A stretch of DNA of 64,000 bases. Origin: Actinacidiphila yanglinensis (GTDB lineage Bacteria; Actinomycetota; Actinomycetes; Streptomycetales; Streptomycetaceae). The stretch is taken from NCBI RefSeq assembly GCF_900107965.1, contig NZ_FNVU01000023.1, forward strand, positions 62,001-126,000, in the 5' to 3' direction. The number at the start of each line of letters is the position of its first letter. Position 1 is the first letter of the stretch. This document shows, piece after piece, positions 26,065 to 34,046 of this stretch. The position numbers and the translations under genes were made by a program. Under the pieces are notes generated by a model. The model made no database searches and had not been told where the DNA came from. It saw nothing but the letters and a program-made list of their open reading frames with translations.

Positions 26065-27056
26065 CGGCAACACCCGCACCACCGCGGCAGACGCGCGCCG
26101 TCTTCGCCGGGGTGGACATCGGCGGCACCACCACACAGGTCATCCTGTGCACCGAGTCCCTGGAGGTCCTGGACCGCGTCGAACTCGCCACGCCCGCCGC
26201 CGAGGGCGGAAGCGCCATGGTCGGCACGGTGCTCGACGGGCTGCGGCTGCTGCTCGACCGCGTGCCGTCACGACTGGTCGGCGTCGGCGTCGGCGCGGCC
26301 GGCGTCGTCGACGCGCGTACCGGCCATGTGCTGGTCGCCAGCGACTCGTTCACCGGCTGGGCCGGGTTCGCGGTGACCGACACCATCGAGGCGGCGCTCC
26401 ACGTACCCGCCTTCCTCGACAACGACGTCAACGCCTTCCTGCGCGGTGAAGTCGCCGGCGGAGCCGTCGCGGGCGAGTCGCACGCGCTGGGCATGACCCT
26501 CGGCACCGGCGTCGGCGGCGCCCTGTGGGTGGACGGCGCGCTCCTGGACGGTCCGCACGGCGCGGCCGGCGAGATCGGCCACATCCCCGGCTTCGGCGAC
26601 ATCCCCTGTTCCTGCGGCGGCCGCGGCCACCTGGAGACCCTCGCCTCGGGCCGCTCGCTGGCGGCGCGGTACGCGGAGCGGACCGGACGGGACACCGACG
26701 CGCGCGGGGTCGCGGCTGCGGCCGCCGCCGGCGACCAGGACGCGCTCGCGGTGTTCGAGGCGGCCGGGTCGGCCGTCGCGCGCGCGATCCTGATCACGGC
26801 CGGCATGGTCGACGTCACCACCGTCGTGATCGGCGGCGGCGTCAGCCGGGCCTGGCCGCTGCTGGAACCGCCGGTGCTCGCCGCCCTGGCCGCCGAACCA
26901 CCGGTCAGCGGCTATCCGATCCGGCTGGTCCCGGCACTGCTGGGCAGCGACGCGGTCGCGATCGGTGCGGCATCCCGGGCGCGCGGGGAACTCTGCGTGG
27001 GGTCGTCGGCCGGCCCTTCTCCCGCCGCCGAGCCGGCCTGCGGGCCGCGGGGCTGA
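26061..27056 (+). CDS. ROK-family sugar kinase
   Basis: This 331-residue cytoplasmic protein has the phosphate-binding start FAGVDIGGTTTQVIL, the catalytic region FLDNDVNAFLRGEV, TLGTGVGGAL and GEIGHIPGFGD. Its zinc motif is CSCGGRGHLE, with His where family members usually have a third Cys. ROK kinases phosphorylate glucose, GlcNAc, ManNAc or related sugars; the specificity-determining EIGH is present, so a sugar with a free 6-OH is plausible. GTG start, 4-bp overlap with the ATPase stop, last gene of the ABC operon. There is no DNA-binding domain, so it is an enzyme rather than a second repressor. Confidence 0.88.
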   Translation: MTATPAPPRQTRAVFAGVDIGGTTTQVILCTESLEVLDRVELATPAAEGGSAMVGTVLDGLRLLLDRVPSRLVGVGVGAAGVVDARTGHVLVASDSFTGWAGFAVTDTIEAALHVPAFLDNDVNAFLRGEVAGGAVAGESHALGMTLGTGVGGALWVDGALLDGPHGAAGEIGHIPGFGDIPCSCGGRGHLETLASGRSLAARYAERTGRDTDARGVAAAAAAGDQDALAVFEAAGSAVARAILITAGMVDVTTVVIGGGVSRAWPLLEPPVLAALAAEPPVSGYPIRLVPALLGSDAVAIGAASRARGELCVGSSAGPSPAAEPACGPRG

Positions 27057-27072
27057 GCAGAAAGCCGGAAAC

Positions 27073-27115
27073 GGTAGGCGGTAGGCGGTAGGCGGATCGA
27101 CCCCCGCCTACCGCC
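27073..27115. terminator. repeat-containing hairpin between convergent genes
   Basis: GGTAGGC occurs three times in tandem (27073-27093). GGCGGTAGGCGG (27084-27095) pairs perfectly with CCGCCTACCGCC (27104-27115) around 8 nt. It separates the ROK kinase (+) from the DUF5997 gene (-). Confidence 0.8.
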
Positions 27116-27132
27116 ACTCCCCACGCACACGG

Positions 27133-27525
27133 TCAGGGGGTACGGGCGGCGCGCTCCGCGTTCTTCTCCTTGATCCGCACCGCTTCCCTGCGGAACTCGG
27201 CCTGCACGGCGCGCTCCTGGACCAGCCACTCCGGCTGTTCCTTCTTCAGTGCCTCGATCTCCTCGGTGGTCAGCGCCTCGGTGACGCCGCCACGCGCGAG
27301 GCCCGTGATGGACACGCCGAGCTTGGAGGCGACCACCGGCCGCGGGTGCGGTCCGTTGCGCCGCAGTTCCACCAGCCACTCGGGGGGATCGGCCTGGAGC
27401 GCGTTCAGCTCGGCGCGGGAGACGACACCCTCCTGGAACCCGGCGGGTGTGGCCTGGAGGTACACACCCAGTTTCTTCGCCGCTGTCGCGGGCTTCATGG
27501 TCTGGGTGGTCTGCTGCGACGTCAT
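27133..27525 (-). CDS. DUF5997 family protein
   Basis: This 130-residue cytoplasmic protein consists of two similar halves. Each has a segment like AAKKLGVYLQATPAGFQEGVVSRAEL or VASKLGVSITGLARGGVTEALTTEEI, followed by PPEWLVELRRNGPHP or QPEWLVQERA. It matches what I know as DUF5997, commonly found next to a LysR-type effector-domain protein, as here (27585, divergent, 59 bp away). Function unknown. The ATG at 27525 is preceded by GAAGG; an upstream extension of the frame overlaps the divergent promoter and is rejected. Confidence 0.8.
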   Translation of the reverse strand: MTSQQTTQTMKPATAAKKLGVYLQATPAGFQEGVVSRAELNALQADPPEWLVELRRNGPHPRPVVASKLGVSITGLARGGVTEALTTEEIEALKKEQPEWLVQERAVQAEFRREAVRIKEKNAERAARTP

Positions 27526-27584
27526 GCCTTCAAGGATAACGAGGGTGCGTGCCACCTCCGACCAGCAGCGGATAGCCTGGTGAG

Positions 27585-28385
27585 GTGACAGGCTCGGAAG
27601 CACCCCCTTCGTTCCGGCTCGCATACGTTCCGGGCGTGACACCGAGCAAGTGGGTGCGGATCTGGAACGAGCGGCTGCCGGAGATCCCCCTCACCCTTGT
27701 GCCGGTGGCCGCCGCGGAGGCGTTCGGCGTGCTGCGGGACGGCGGCGCGTCCGGCGCGGACGCCGGATTCGTACGGCTACCGGTCGACGGGCCGGACCTC
27801 AGCGCGATCCCCCTCTACACGGAGACGACGGTGGTCGTCGTCCCCAAGGACCACCTGGTCGCGGCGGTCGACGAGGTGACCTTGGACGACCTCACCGACG
27901 AGATCGTCCTGGACCCTCTGGACTCCGCCCTCACCTGGGAGACCCAGCCGGGGCAGCCCGCGAAGGAGCGCCCCGCCACCACCGCGGACGCCGTGGAACT
28001 GGTCGCGGCGGGTGTGGGCCTGCTGCTCGTCCCGCAGTCCCTGGCCCGGTTGCACCACCGCAGGGACCTCACCTACCGGCCGGTCCCCGACGCCCCCGAG
28101 TCCCGTGTCGCCCTGTCCTGGCCGCAGAGCGAGACCACCGACCTGGTGGAGCACCTCATCGGCATCGTGCGCGGGCGCACCGTGAACAGCACGCGCGGTC
28201 GCCCCCTTCCGGCCCAGACCGCACCGAGTACTCAGGGCGCACAGGGCAAGGACAAGCGACCCGACAAGGCGGCGGACGGGCGCCGCAAGCCCGCACGCGG
28301 CGGGTCGGGTTCCGGAGCGAGGTCCGCCGGCAAGGGTGGCAGCACGAGCGGCGCGAGGCGCGGCAAACCCCGCCGCCGTTCGTAG
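27585..28385 (+). CDS. LysR-type substrate-binding domain protein lacking the DNA-binding domain
   Basis: This 266-residue protein begins directly with the LysR effector fold (FRLAYVPGVTPSKWVRIWNERLPEIPLTLVPV ... DAGFVRLPVDGPDLSAIPLYTETTVVVVPKDHLVAA). There is no N-terminal helix-turn-helix and no signal peptide. After residue ~205 comes a ~60-residue basic, disordered tail rich in Lys, Arg, Gly and Ser, which might bind nucleic acid. GTG start at 27585 with a TAGCCT hexamer a few bases upstream, so the transcript may have a very short leader. It may sense a small molecule together with DUF5997. Confidence 0.85.
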   Translation: MTGSEAPPSFRLAYVPGVTPSKWVRIWNERLPEIPLTLVPVAAAEAFGVLRDGGASGADAGFVRLPVDGPDLSAIPLYTETTVVVVPKDHLVAAVDEVTLDDLTDEIVLDPLDSALTWETQPGQPAKERPATTADAVELVAAGVGLLLVPQSLARLHHRRDLTYRPVPDAPESRVALSWPQSETTDLVEHLIGIVRGRTVNSTRGRPLPAQTAPSTQGAQGKDKRPDKAADGRRKPARGGSGSGARSAGKGGSTSGARRGKPRRRS

Positions 28386-28417
28386 CCCGCCGCGGTCTCC
28401 TCCCCCGTACCGCGGCT

Positions 28418-29185
28418 CTACTGCGAGTTGTACGGTTTGATGCTCACCGCGGGACCGTCGGAGTACCGGGCGACGGCCGCCGCTGCGGCGCCGGTGACCT
28501 TCACGAGCGCCGTTCCATGGGCGGGCACACGCGTCAGCCCACCGACCGGCACGACGACCACGGCCTGCTGCGTCTGTCCCTTGGGCGGCTCGTCGTAGAC
28601 CAGGTACGCCACGCGTACGGACACCGCGAAGCCATCGGTGTTCGACAGCCGGAGCGCCGCGAACCGGTGGAACTTGTCGACCTTGTGGCCCTGCGCATCC
28701 AGCGGCTGGGCCGTGACATCGTGGATCCCCGCCCGGATTCGGGCCGGCACGACGCTGACCACCCGCACCCGGACGTCAGCGACCTCCTGGGCACCGGGAC
28801 CCGAGAAGCGCAGGATGTCCATGCCCCACCCGTACGGAACAACGAGGGCGCCCCGGTCGGAGCCGTACACCGTGCGGACCTTCACCTGCGACAGCACCTT
28901 GTGCTGCTTGTCCAGCGGGGTGAAGGCGAGGACCGGGACGACGGACCTGTCGTCGTCGTTCTTGATGTCCAGGGCCTGATTGATCGTCTCCTTCTGCGGC
29001 CGCGTCCCGTGGTACTCGAACGACAGCTTCCCCACGAACGGACGCGGTGTGCTGGTGACGGGCGACGACGCGTCCCCTCCCACCTTCGCCACCGTGGCGT
29101 CCGTCCCCCCAGTGGAACAGCCGCCGAGAACCGCGACGGCCACCACCACCGCGACGCCGAGCGCGCCGCGTCCTGCTCTCCCCAC
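28418..29185 (-). CDS. putative lipoprotein of unknown function
   Basis: This 255-residue protein has a lipobox LGGC (Cys23) after a hydrophobic GVAVVVAVAV stretch, so it should be anchored to the outer face of the membrane. The rest looks like a beta-sandwich of two similar halves, with conserved-looking strands SFEYHGTRPQKETINQALDIKNDDDRSVVPVLAFTPLD and FHRFAALRLSNTDGFAVSVRVAYLVYDE. No named domain is recognised. The GTG at 29185 gives the lipobox at the usual distance and has AGGA upstream. It is convergent with the LysR-like gene. Confidence 0.75.
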   Translation of the reverse strand: MGRAGRGALGVAVVVAVAVLGGCSTGGTDATVAKVGGDASSPVTSTPRPFVGKLSFEYHGTRPQKETINQALDIKNDDDRSVVPVLAFTPLDKQHKVLSQVKVRTVYGSDRGALVVPYGWGMDILRFSGPGAQEVADVRVRVVSVVPARIRAGIHDVTAQPLDAQGHKVDKFHRFAALRLSNTDGFAVSVRVAYLVYDEPPKGQTQQAVVVVPVGGLTRVPAHGTALVKVTGAAAAAVARYSDGPAVSIKPYNSQ

Positions 29186-29331
29186 CCTGGTCCTGCCTTC
29201 TGCGCCTGTGCGCTCTCGAACTGATCCGGCAGACACTACTGAATCCGTGAACGCACTGTGAACACGGTGTGCGTGCGACGACCACGAACTCCTCTCCCCC
29301 GGGCCGTCGACCGCGCTGTGCCGGCAGGGGC

Positions 29332-30138
29332 TCAGCAGTCGTACCGGTGGGCGGAGGGGAGGTCCGGGCACCGGCGGCAGACGAAGAGGTAGACGCCGCC
29401 GAGATCGCCCATGTCCATGCCATGGTCCGCGGTGACGCTGGCCAGGTGCTCCATACGGTGGCCGCGGGGGCAGTCGGGCCAGTCGGGCGGCTGGGACCAG
29501 GCCGGATAGCCGCCGATCTTCGTCTCCAGCGCGCACGCCGCGTCGGTGTAGTCGCGGCCGGTGCGCTCCGCGAACACCTCCATCCGCTCCTCCAGCACCT
29601 CACCCTGAAGTTCCTCAGGTTTGCCCCAGTTGGGGTAGTCGTGAACGGTCACCGGGGACAGCACGCAGGGCGGCGGCAGAAATTCGTCGAAGATGTCCTC
29701 CACCGCGGGCGCGGGGACATCGGTGAGGACGCCCGCTGCCAGGACCTCGGCCTCGGTGCGCCAGTACAGCCGAGGCCGCACCGACTCGGACCGGTCCGCG
29801 GGGTGGAGCAAGGTGCACCACACCACCTGGAGCAGGTCCCGGCCCTCGGGGAAGGGCAGTTCCGGCACGTCGCGGGCGAACACCTGGAGCACCGGCACCA
29901 TCGGTACGGGCCGGACGGGAGTCCGGTCCCCGGAGCTGTCCGGGAAGTAGTGCCCCTGTTCCGCGCAGTGCGGCCAGGGATCGTCGGCCGGCCAGAGCGG
30001 AGGCCCGCCGAGCGAACTCTCCGCACGCCCCGGCCCACCCGGTTCCGGCCGCAGGATCGTAGCGGTCCGGCGCAGCGGGGCGAGTTCGGGAAACACCGTG
30101 TCGACGACGTGCGAGATGTCGGCGGGGACGTCCCCCAT
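29332..30138 (-). CDS. DUF1963/YwqG-like protein
   Basis: This 268-residue cytoplasmic protein has the DUF1963 pattern: an N-terminal SSLGGPPLWPADDPWPHC segment, VPVLQVFARDVPELPFPEGRDLLQVVWC (the usual LQ-I/V-x-x-D-x-P-x-LPFP strand pair), KIGGYPAWSQPPDWP, and a C-terminal MGDLGGVYLFVCRRCP strand. Two Cys pairs near the end (CRRC plus earlier CPRGH) could bind zinc. Function of the family is unknown. ATG start with AAGGAGA 8 nt upstream. Confidence 0.8.
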   Translation of the reverse strand: MGDVPADISHVVDTVFPELAPLRRTATILRPEPGGPGRAESSLGGPPLWPADDPWPHCAEQGHYFPDSSGDRTPVRPVPMVPVLQVFARDVPELPFPEGRDLLQVVWCTLLHPADRSESVRPRLYWRTEAEVLAAGVLTDVPAPAVEDIFDEFLPPPCVLSPVTVHDYPNWGKPEELQGEVLEERMEVFAERTGRDYTDAACALETKIGGYPAWSQPPDWPDCPRGHRMEHLASVTADHGMDMGDLGGVYLFVCRRCPDLPSAHRYDC

Positions 30139-30293
30139 GGCGCGGTCTCCTTCGGGTCGGCGGCGTGCGAGCGTCAGCGCACGCTACCCGCCGCCTCCGA
30201 CAGCCCCCACGCGGCCAGGGCAGCGACCCGGCGCCGAAACCGCCACCCCGGCCCGCGCCGCGCTCTTCCGCGGTGCCGGCTCGACCGTTGCGA

Positions 30294-31082
30294 TCAGCTC
30301 CTGCCGGTGTCGGTGGGCGTCACCCCGGAGTGCCTTGTGCGGCGTCGGTCGGGCAGACCCGCTGCGATGCGCAGCGCGGTGAATTCCTGAGCCAGTGCGG
30401 CCGGTGGGAAGTGTGCGTTGCGGCCGCTGGGGTTGGGCAGGATCCAGGCGTTGGCTCCGTCGATCTTCGCCGGCTGCATGCCTGTGCTTGCGTGGCGATC
30501 CCCGAATGCTGCGCGGTAGCCGGTGACTCCGAGGAAGGCGAGCCAGGTCGGTCGCAGGGATTTCATACGGCGCAGGAAGTCCTGGGTTCCTTGGACGTAC
30601 TCCTCGTGGGTCAGGTCTGCTGCACTCGGTGTCGGCCGGCGGATGAGGCTCGTGATGCCGAGCCCCAGATTCAGCAGGTCGCGTTCTTGTTCAGGGCGGA
30701 ACAGCCGGGGTGTGAAGCCCGCGCTGTGGAGAGCAGGCCACATTCGGTTGCCTGGCGTCGAAAAGCTGTGACCGCGCACGGCGGACTGCAGCCCCGGATT
30801 GATGCCGACGAAAATGACGACGAGGCGTTCGGCAACGACGTCGTTCAGTGCTGGTCGGGAGCTGGTGTCGATGGTGACCTCGCAGTGTTTCGGGTCCGGG
30901 CCGGCGCCCGGTTCGAGACCGGTGTCCTGGTCGTGCGGGGGCTGGCGACTGCGGTCTGATGGGCCGTGCGGTCCTGCCGTGAGCCCACACGTCAGGAAAC
31001 CGCCGCCAGGAACTCGACAGCCGCCGCTACGTTGGAGGACACGTCGGTCACCGCGTCCAGCACCAAGCGGTGATCGGTCCAC
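30294..31082 (-). CDS. Mug-type mismatch-specific uracil/thymine DNA glycosylase (start uncertain)
   Basis: The conserved part, about 185 residues starting near 30855, has the glycosylase motif I VIFVGINPGLQSA. It is followed by TPGNRMWPALHSAGFTPRL, GLGITSLIRRPT, WLAFLGVTGYRAAFG and the motif-II-like ILPNPSGRNAHF. This family removes uracil or thymine from G:U/G:T mismatches. No ATG, GTG or TTG occurs in frame where homologues begin. The first one upstream is a GTG at 31082, inside the preceding kinase gene, which would add ~75 unrelated residues and overlap it by 91 bp. Either an unusual start codon is used or the gene has lost its N-terminus. Confidence 0.75.
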   Translation of the reverse strand: MDRSPLGAGRGDRRVLQRSGGCRVPGGGFLTCGLTAGPHGPSDRSRQPPHDQDTGLEPGAGPDPKHCEVTIDTSSRPALNDVVAERLVVIFVGINPGLQSAVRGHSFSTPGNRMWPALHSAGFTPRLFRPEQERDLLNLGLGITSLIRRPTPSAADLTHEEYVQGTQDFLRRMKSLRPTWLAFLGVTGYRAAFGDRHASTGMQPAKIDGANAWILPNPSGRNAHFPPAALAQEFTALRIAAGLPDRRRTRHSGVTPTDTGRS

Positions 31083-31504
31083 GGGGCAAACCTCTCACGC
31101 AGCCGTTCCACCGCCTCCCACGTCGGCTCCGTGAAGCCCTCGATCCTGCGGGAGCGGCCTTCCAGCCGCCGGCGGTGCACTATCGGATCCGAACACACCA
31201 CCTCGATGAACGCCACCGGCACGCCGTGACGACCCCCCAGCGACCGCCACTGCTCCCGTGCCGCTTCCACGGCGTTGACCGCGTCGGCGATCACCGTCTG
31301 GCCAAGGGCGAGCACACCGCCGGCCACGGCTTCGGCCACGGCATACGCGGCCAGGCCGGTGGGCTGGTCACGCGCGACCCCCGCACGCCACATCGCTGCC
31401 TCCACCGGGTCGACGGAGACGACCGGAGCGACCAGCCTCCGTCCCAACGCCTCAGCCATCGAACTCTTCCCCGCACCGGGCAGCCCCGCCATCACGATCA
31501 ACAT
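30992..31504 (-). CDS. small P-loop kinase/ATPase (zeta-toxin or gluconate-kinase-like fold)
   Basis: This 170-residue cytoplasmic protein starts MLIVMAGLPGAGKSS, with Walker A at residues 8-15. It has a DXD-like VSVDPVEAAM segment, an AVAGGVLALGQTVIADAVN strand and a lid-like RRRLEGRSRRIEGF region. This is the pattern of the AAA_33/zeta-toxin-like P-loop kinases that phosphorylate small molecules or modify antibiotics. The substrate is unknown. The ATG at 31504 is chosen because Walker A then begins within ten residues, as is usual. Same strand as the Mug-like gene. Confidence 0.8.
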   Translation of the reverse strand: MLIVMAGLPGAGKSSMAEALGRRLVAPVVSVDPVEAAMWRAGVARDQPTGLAAYAVAEAVAGGVLALGQTVIADAVNAVEAAREQWRSLGGRHGVPVAFIEVVCSDPIVHRRRLEGRSRRIEGFTEPTWEAVERLRERFAPWTDHRLVLDAVTDVSSNVAAAVEFLAAVS

Positions 31505-31941
31505 GACGACACCCTGGCACCCCCGACCGCCGTCAAGGCCGGAACCGGGCAGGCATCCTCGGCCCCGCCACCCGGTCACACCACCTCATCGGGATGCTCG
31601 GCCGCCGGTACGTGCCGGGCGCTCTCGTCGCGCGACCGCCTGGTCCCACCAGCACACACCCGCGTCGCTCGACTTCGAACGACATGGGGTGTCCGACCGT
31701 CTCAACGGCGACGTTGAGGCAAGCGCCGCTCCGTACCGCCACGTCCCACGATGACCTCACGCGGACAGATATCACAGCAGTTCAGCGAGAGGGACGTCCC
31801 ATGAAGCCCTCAATCCGCGGCGGTTCCTGGCAGATGACAGGGGCCGGCATGCAATCTCGGCCGTGCAGAGCCGGGCGGCGCGGTCCACCCCGCGCCGCCC
31901 TCTCAGACACAGCTACTGGGCGACAGGCCGAGGGGGACGGT
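31505..31941. other. intergenic region before an AraC regulator
   Basis: 437 bp lie between the divergent kinase and AraC genes. The AraC frame stays open upstream to an ATG at 31801 that has GAGAGGGACG before it, but the extra 47 residues are low-complexity and unlike the family. I see no other gene, repeat or clear operator. Confidence 0.4.
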
Positions 31942-32910
31942 ATGGGCTTGGCAGAGTTACGTAGCAGGGACGTGCCTGGGGTGAAGCGGTTCGACTGGTT
32001 TTGGGATCGATTGACGGAGGACCCCGCGCCCACATACAGCGTCAGCGGGCACCAAGATGAATTCCGGTCGACGACTGCTGCTTTGGACCTCGGGCCCGTC
32101 AAAGTGTCGATCTTTTCGTTTCCGCCCATGCCTTCATCGCGCACACCGCGGTTGATCCGCCAGTCGGATCCTGACCTGTGGGAGTTGGGCCTCATGACCA
32201 GCGGATTGATGATCGTCGATCAGGAGCATCGCCAGGTCAAGGTAGGTGCGGGAGACCTGCTGCTGTACGACATGTCACGGCCGACAGAGATGCGGGTGAC
32301 CGGGAGCGGTCACATCACCCTCCTCCATTTGCCGAAATCCGCAGTGCCGCTTGCGGATCACTCGGTACGAGGTCTTCTGTTGCGTCGGCTTCCCCTGGAC
32401 GGCAGCGGCGCCCTGCTCGCCGGATTCCTCCAAGGGCTGGCGGCCGCCCGGTGGAGCGGACTGGAGGCCGAGCGGCTCGGATCGGCCGCGGTCCAGCTCG
32501 CCTCCGCATTCCTGGGAGGCCTCGCGGACAGGGAGGAGATCTCACCGCAGGAGAGTCGGAAGATCGTGCTTCTCCGTCAGGTGAAGACCTTCATCGCAGC
32601 GCACCTGACGGAGACTCGCCTGGGACCACAGGTGATCGCGGATGCCCACTTCATCTCGGTGCGCTCCCTGCACCTTCTGTTTCGCGCGGAGAAGCAGACC
32701 GTGAGCGCCTATATCCGCGGGGAACGGCTGGAGCGGTGCCGGAGCGACCTGGGACAGCCATGCCGTGCGACGACCCCCGTCGAGGCGATCGGCGCGCGCT
32801 GGGGGTTCGCGGACGCAACGTCGTTCAGCCGGGCGTTCAAGGCAAGCTTCGGGATGCCTCCAGGCGAGTACCGCAGGTGGTTGGACGGGGCCGCCACGGT
32901 TCGCCCCTGA
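31942..32910 (+). CDS. AraC-family transcriptional regulator
   Basis: This 322-residue protein has an N-terminal cupin-like ligand/dimer domain of the AraC_binding_2 type (residues ~20-190, with LWELGLMTSGLMIVDQEHRQVKVGAGDLLLYDMSRP). A C-terminal double helix-turn-helix covers ~215-315: VIADAHFISVRSLHLLFRAEKQTVSAYIRGERLERCRSDL, then IGARWGFADATSFSRAFKASFGMPPGEYR. It is expected to bind DNA and respond to a small molecule. The ATG at 31942 has GAGGGGGAC upstream. No coupled gene; the 301 bp after it are empty. Confidence 0.88.
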   Translation: MGLAELRSRDVPGVKRFDWFWDRLTEDPAPTYSVSGHQDEFRSTTAALDLGPVKVSIFSFPPMPSSRTPRLIRQSDPDLWELGLMTSGLMIVDQEHRQVKVGAGDLLLYDMSRPTEMRVTGSGHITLLHLPKSAVPLADHSVRGLLLRRLPLDGSGALLAGFLQGLAAARWSGLEAERLGSAAVQLASAFLGGLADREEISPQESRKIVLLRQVKTFIAAHLTETRLGPQVIADAHFISVRSLHLLFRAEKQTVSAYIRGERLERCRSDLGQPCRATTPVEAIGARWGFADATSFSRAFKASFGMPPGEYRRWLDGAATVRP

Positions 32911-33211
32911 GCCGCCCGGCCCCCGGCTCCCCGGCCCTGGAGTTGGCTCCGGCCACCGTCAGCAGCCAGGAGTCGCCGATCGGGGTATCGGCCCGGGTGC
33001 AGGCCGACGCCTGGCAGGTCGGGCGACCGCCGTCTGCGACGTCTCGGAGATCTCCGGCACGGCGTCGACCGGCGCGCGCCAACCCTGTGCGGGTCCCCCG
33101 GCATTGCAGCTGCTGGAAGACCCGCACTTACCAAGAGCGGTGCGCATTCAAGGGCCCGGATCGGGGGACTTGAGACGGAGCGGAGGAGTCTGACGGGGCC
33201 GCGGTGTCCGG
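32911..33211. other. intergenic region between convergent genes
   Basis: 301 bp between the AraC gene (+) and the small peptidoglycan-binding gene (-). I see no supported gene and no strong terminator hairpin; composition is ordinary. Confidence 0.4.
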
Positions 33212-33601
33212 TTACCCGGCGAGGCACCCCTCGTCGGCGTTCCACCAGTTGAGTTCGGACCAGGTCTGAGAACCGACGATGCCGTCCACGTGGATCTGGT
33301 CGCGGGACTGGAAGGTGCGCACGGTGGCCAGTGTTGCTGAGCCGAAGTACCCGTCCTCCGAGAGGTTCGTGTCGCAGAGCGACCAGTTCAGCTCGCACTG
33401 AAGCTGTTTGACGGCGAGCTTGTAGGTGCTGGGGGCGTAGGAGAGCGTGGGCTGGCTGCTGGTGTACTGGCAGAACCGCGTGATCGCGGTCGGCCTCGCG
33501 ACGCCGCTGGTTTGCGCGTTCGCGACGGGAGCCGCGGCGATACACCCGATGGCGGCCAGCCCCGATATCGCGAGAGTAGCGGTGATCTTCTGTGCGGACA
33601 A
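33212..33601 (-). CDS. small secreted peptidoglycan-binding-domain protein
   Basis: This 129-residue protein has a Sec signal peptide (LSAQKITATLAISGLAAIGCIAAAPVANA, cleavage after ANA) and a single PG_binding_1-like domain in the rest (YKLAVKQLQCELNW ... DGYFGSATLATVRTFQSRDQIHVDGIVGSQTWSEL). Four Cys residues in the mature part could form disulfides. It is probably an exported cell-wall-binding protein without its own catalytic domain. The TTG at 33601 is chosen because it puts the signal peptide at the start and has GAGGGAG 7 nt upstream. It lies 70 bp downstream of a paralogous gene on the same strand. Confidence 0.82.
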   Translation of the reverse strand: MSAQKITATLAISGLAAIGCIAAAPVANAQTSGVARPTAITRFCQYTSSQPTLSYAPSTYKLAVKQLQCELNWSLCDTNLSEDGYFGSATLATVRTFQSRDQIHVDGIVGSQTWSELNWWNADEGCLAG

Positions 33602-33671
33602 CGTACACTCCCTCTGCTGCTGTGGTTTCGTGCTTGCCTTCTTCGGCGAGGACAACGCCCCAGTCCTTCGC

Positions 33672-34040
33672 TCAGTGCGGAACGTAGGTCTTGCAGTAGT
33701 TCTGGGTGCCCTTTTGGTCGGCGTCCCACGCAAGGATGTCTTCCCCGGTATTGGGTCCTACGATTCCGTCATCGGTGTTCTCCGTGTTCACCTGGAACCA
33801 CTTGACACCGTCTCGCGTATTGGATCCGAAGATGGCGTCCTCTGCGAGGGGGCGCTTACCGGGGTGCAACGCCTCGAAGAAGTTGTTGACGCCGTACTGG
33901 ACGCACCAGACGCCGTGTGTATTCGTCGAGCCAATGCTGATGGGAGCAATGGCACTTGCTGAACCGACCGCGGCGACCGTGACAAGCGCGGTTCCTGCGG
34001 CCACCAGACCAAGGCGGCGAAATTTCCTGCTGTGCACCAT
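33672..34040 (-). CDS. small secreted peptidoglycan-binding-like protein
   Basis: This 122-residue protein has a signal peptide (MVHSRKFRRLGLVAAGTALVTVAAVGSASA) and a short peptidoglycan-binding-like domain (WCVQYGVNNFF ... AEDAIFGSNTRDGVKWFQVNTENTDDGIVGPNTGEDIL). Two Cys residues near the ends of the mature part may pair. It is the upstream member of a two-gene unit with 33212-33601; the two share domain type but differ in sequence. The Shine-Dalgarno GGAG, 7 nt before the ATG, lies inside a hairpin (34047-34076). Composition is visibly less GC-rich than the surroundings. Confidence 0.8.
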   Translation of the reverse strand: MVHSRKFRRLGLVAAGTALVTVAAVGSASAIAPISIGSTNTHGVWCVQYGVNNFFEALHPGKRPLAEDAIFGSNTRDGVKWFQVNTENTDDGIVGPNTGEDILAWDADQKGTQNYCKTYVPH

Positions 34041-34046
34041 TCATAC

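Noticed and set aside
31801..31941. Upstream ATG extending the AraC regulator by 47 residues
   Set aside because: The extension is low-complexity and unlike the family. The ATG at 31942 has a good ribosome binding site, though the upstream site is not impossible.
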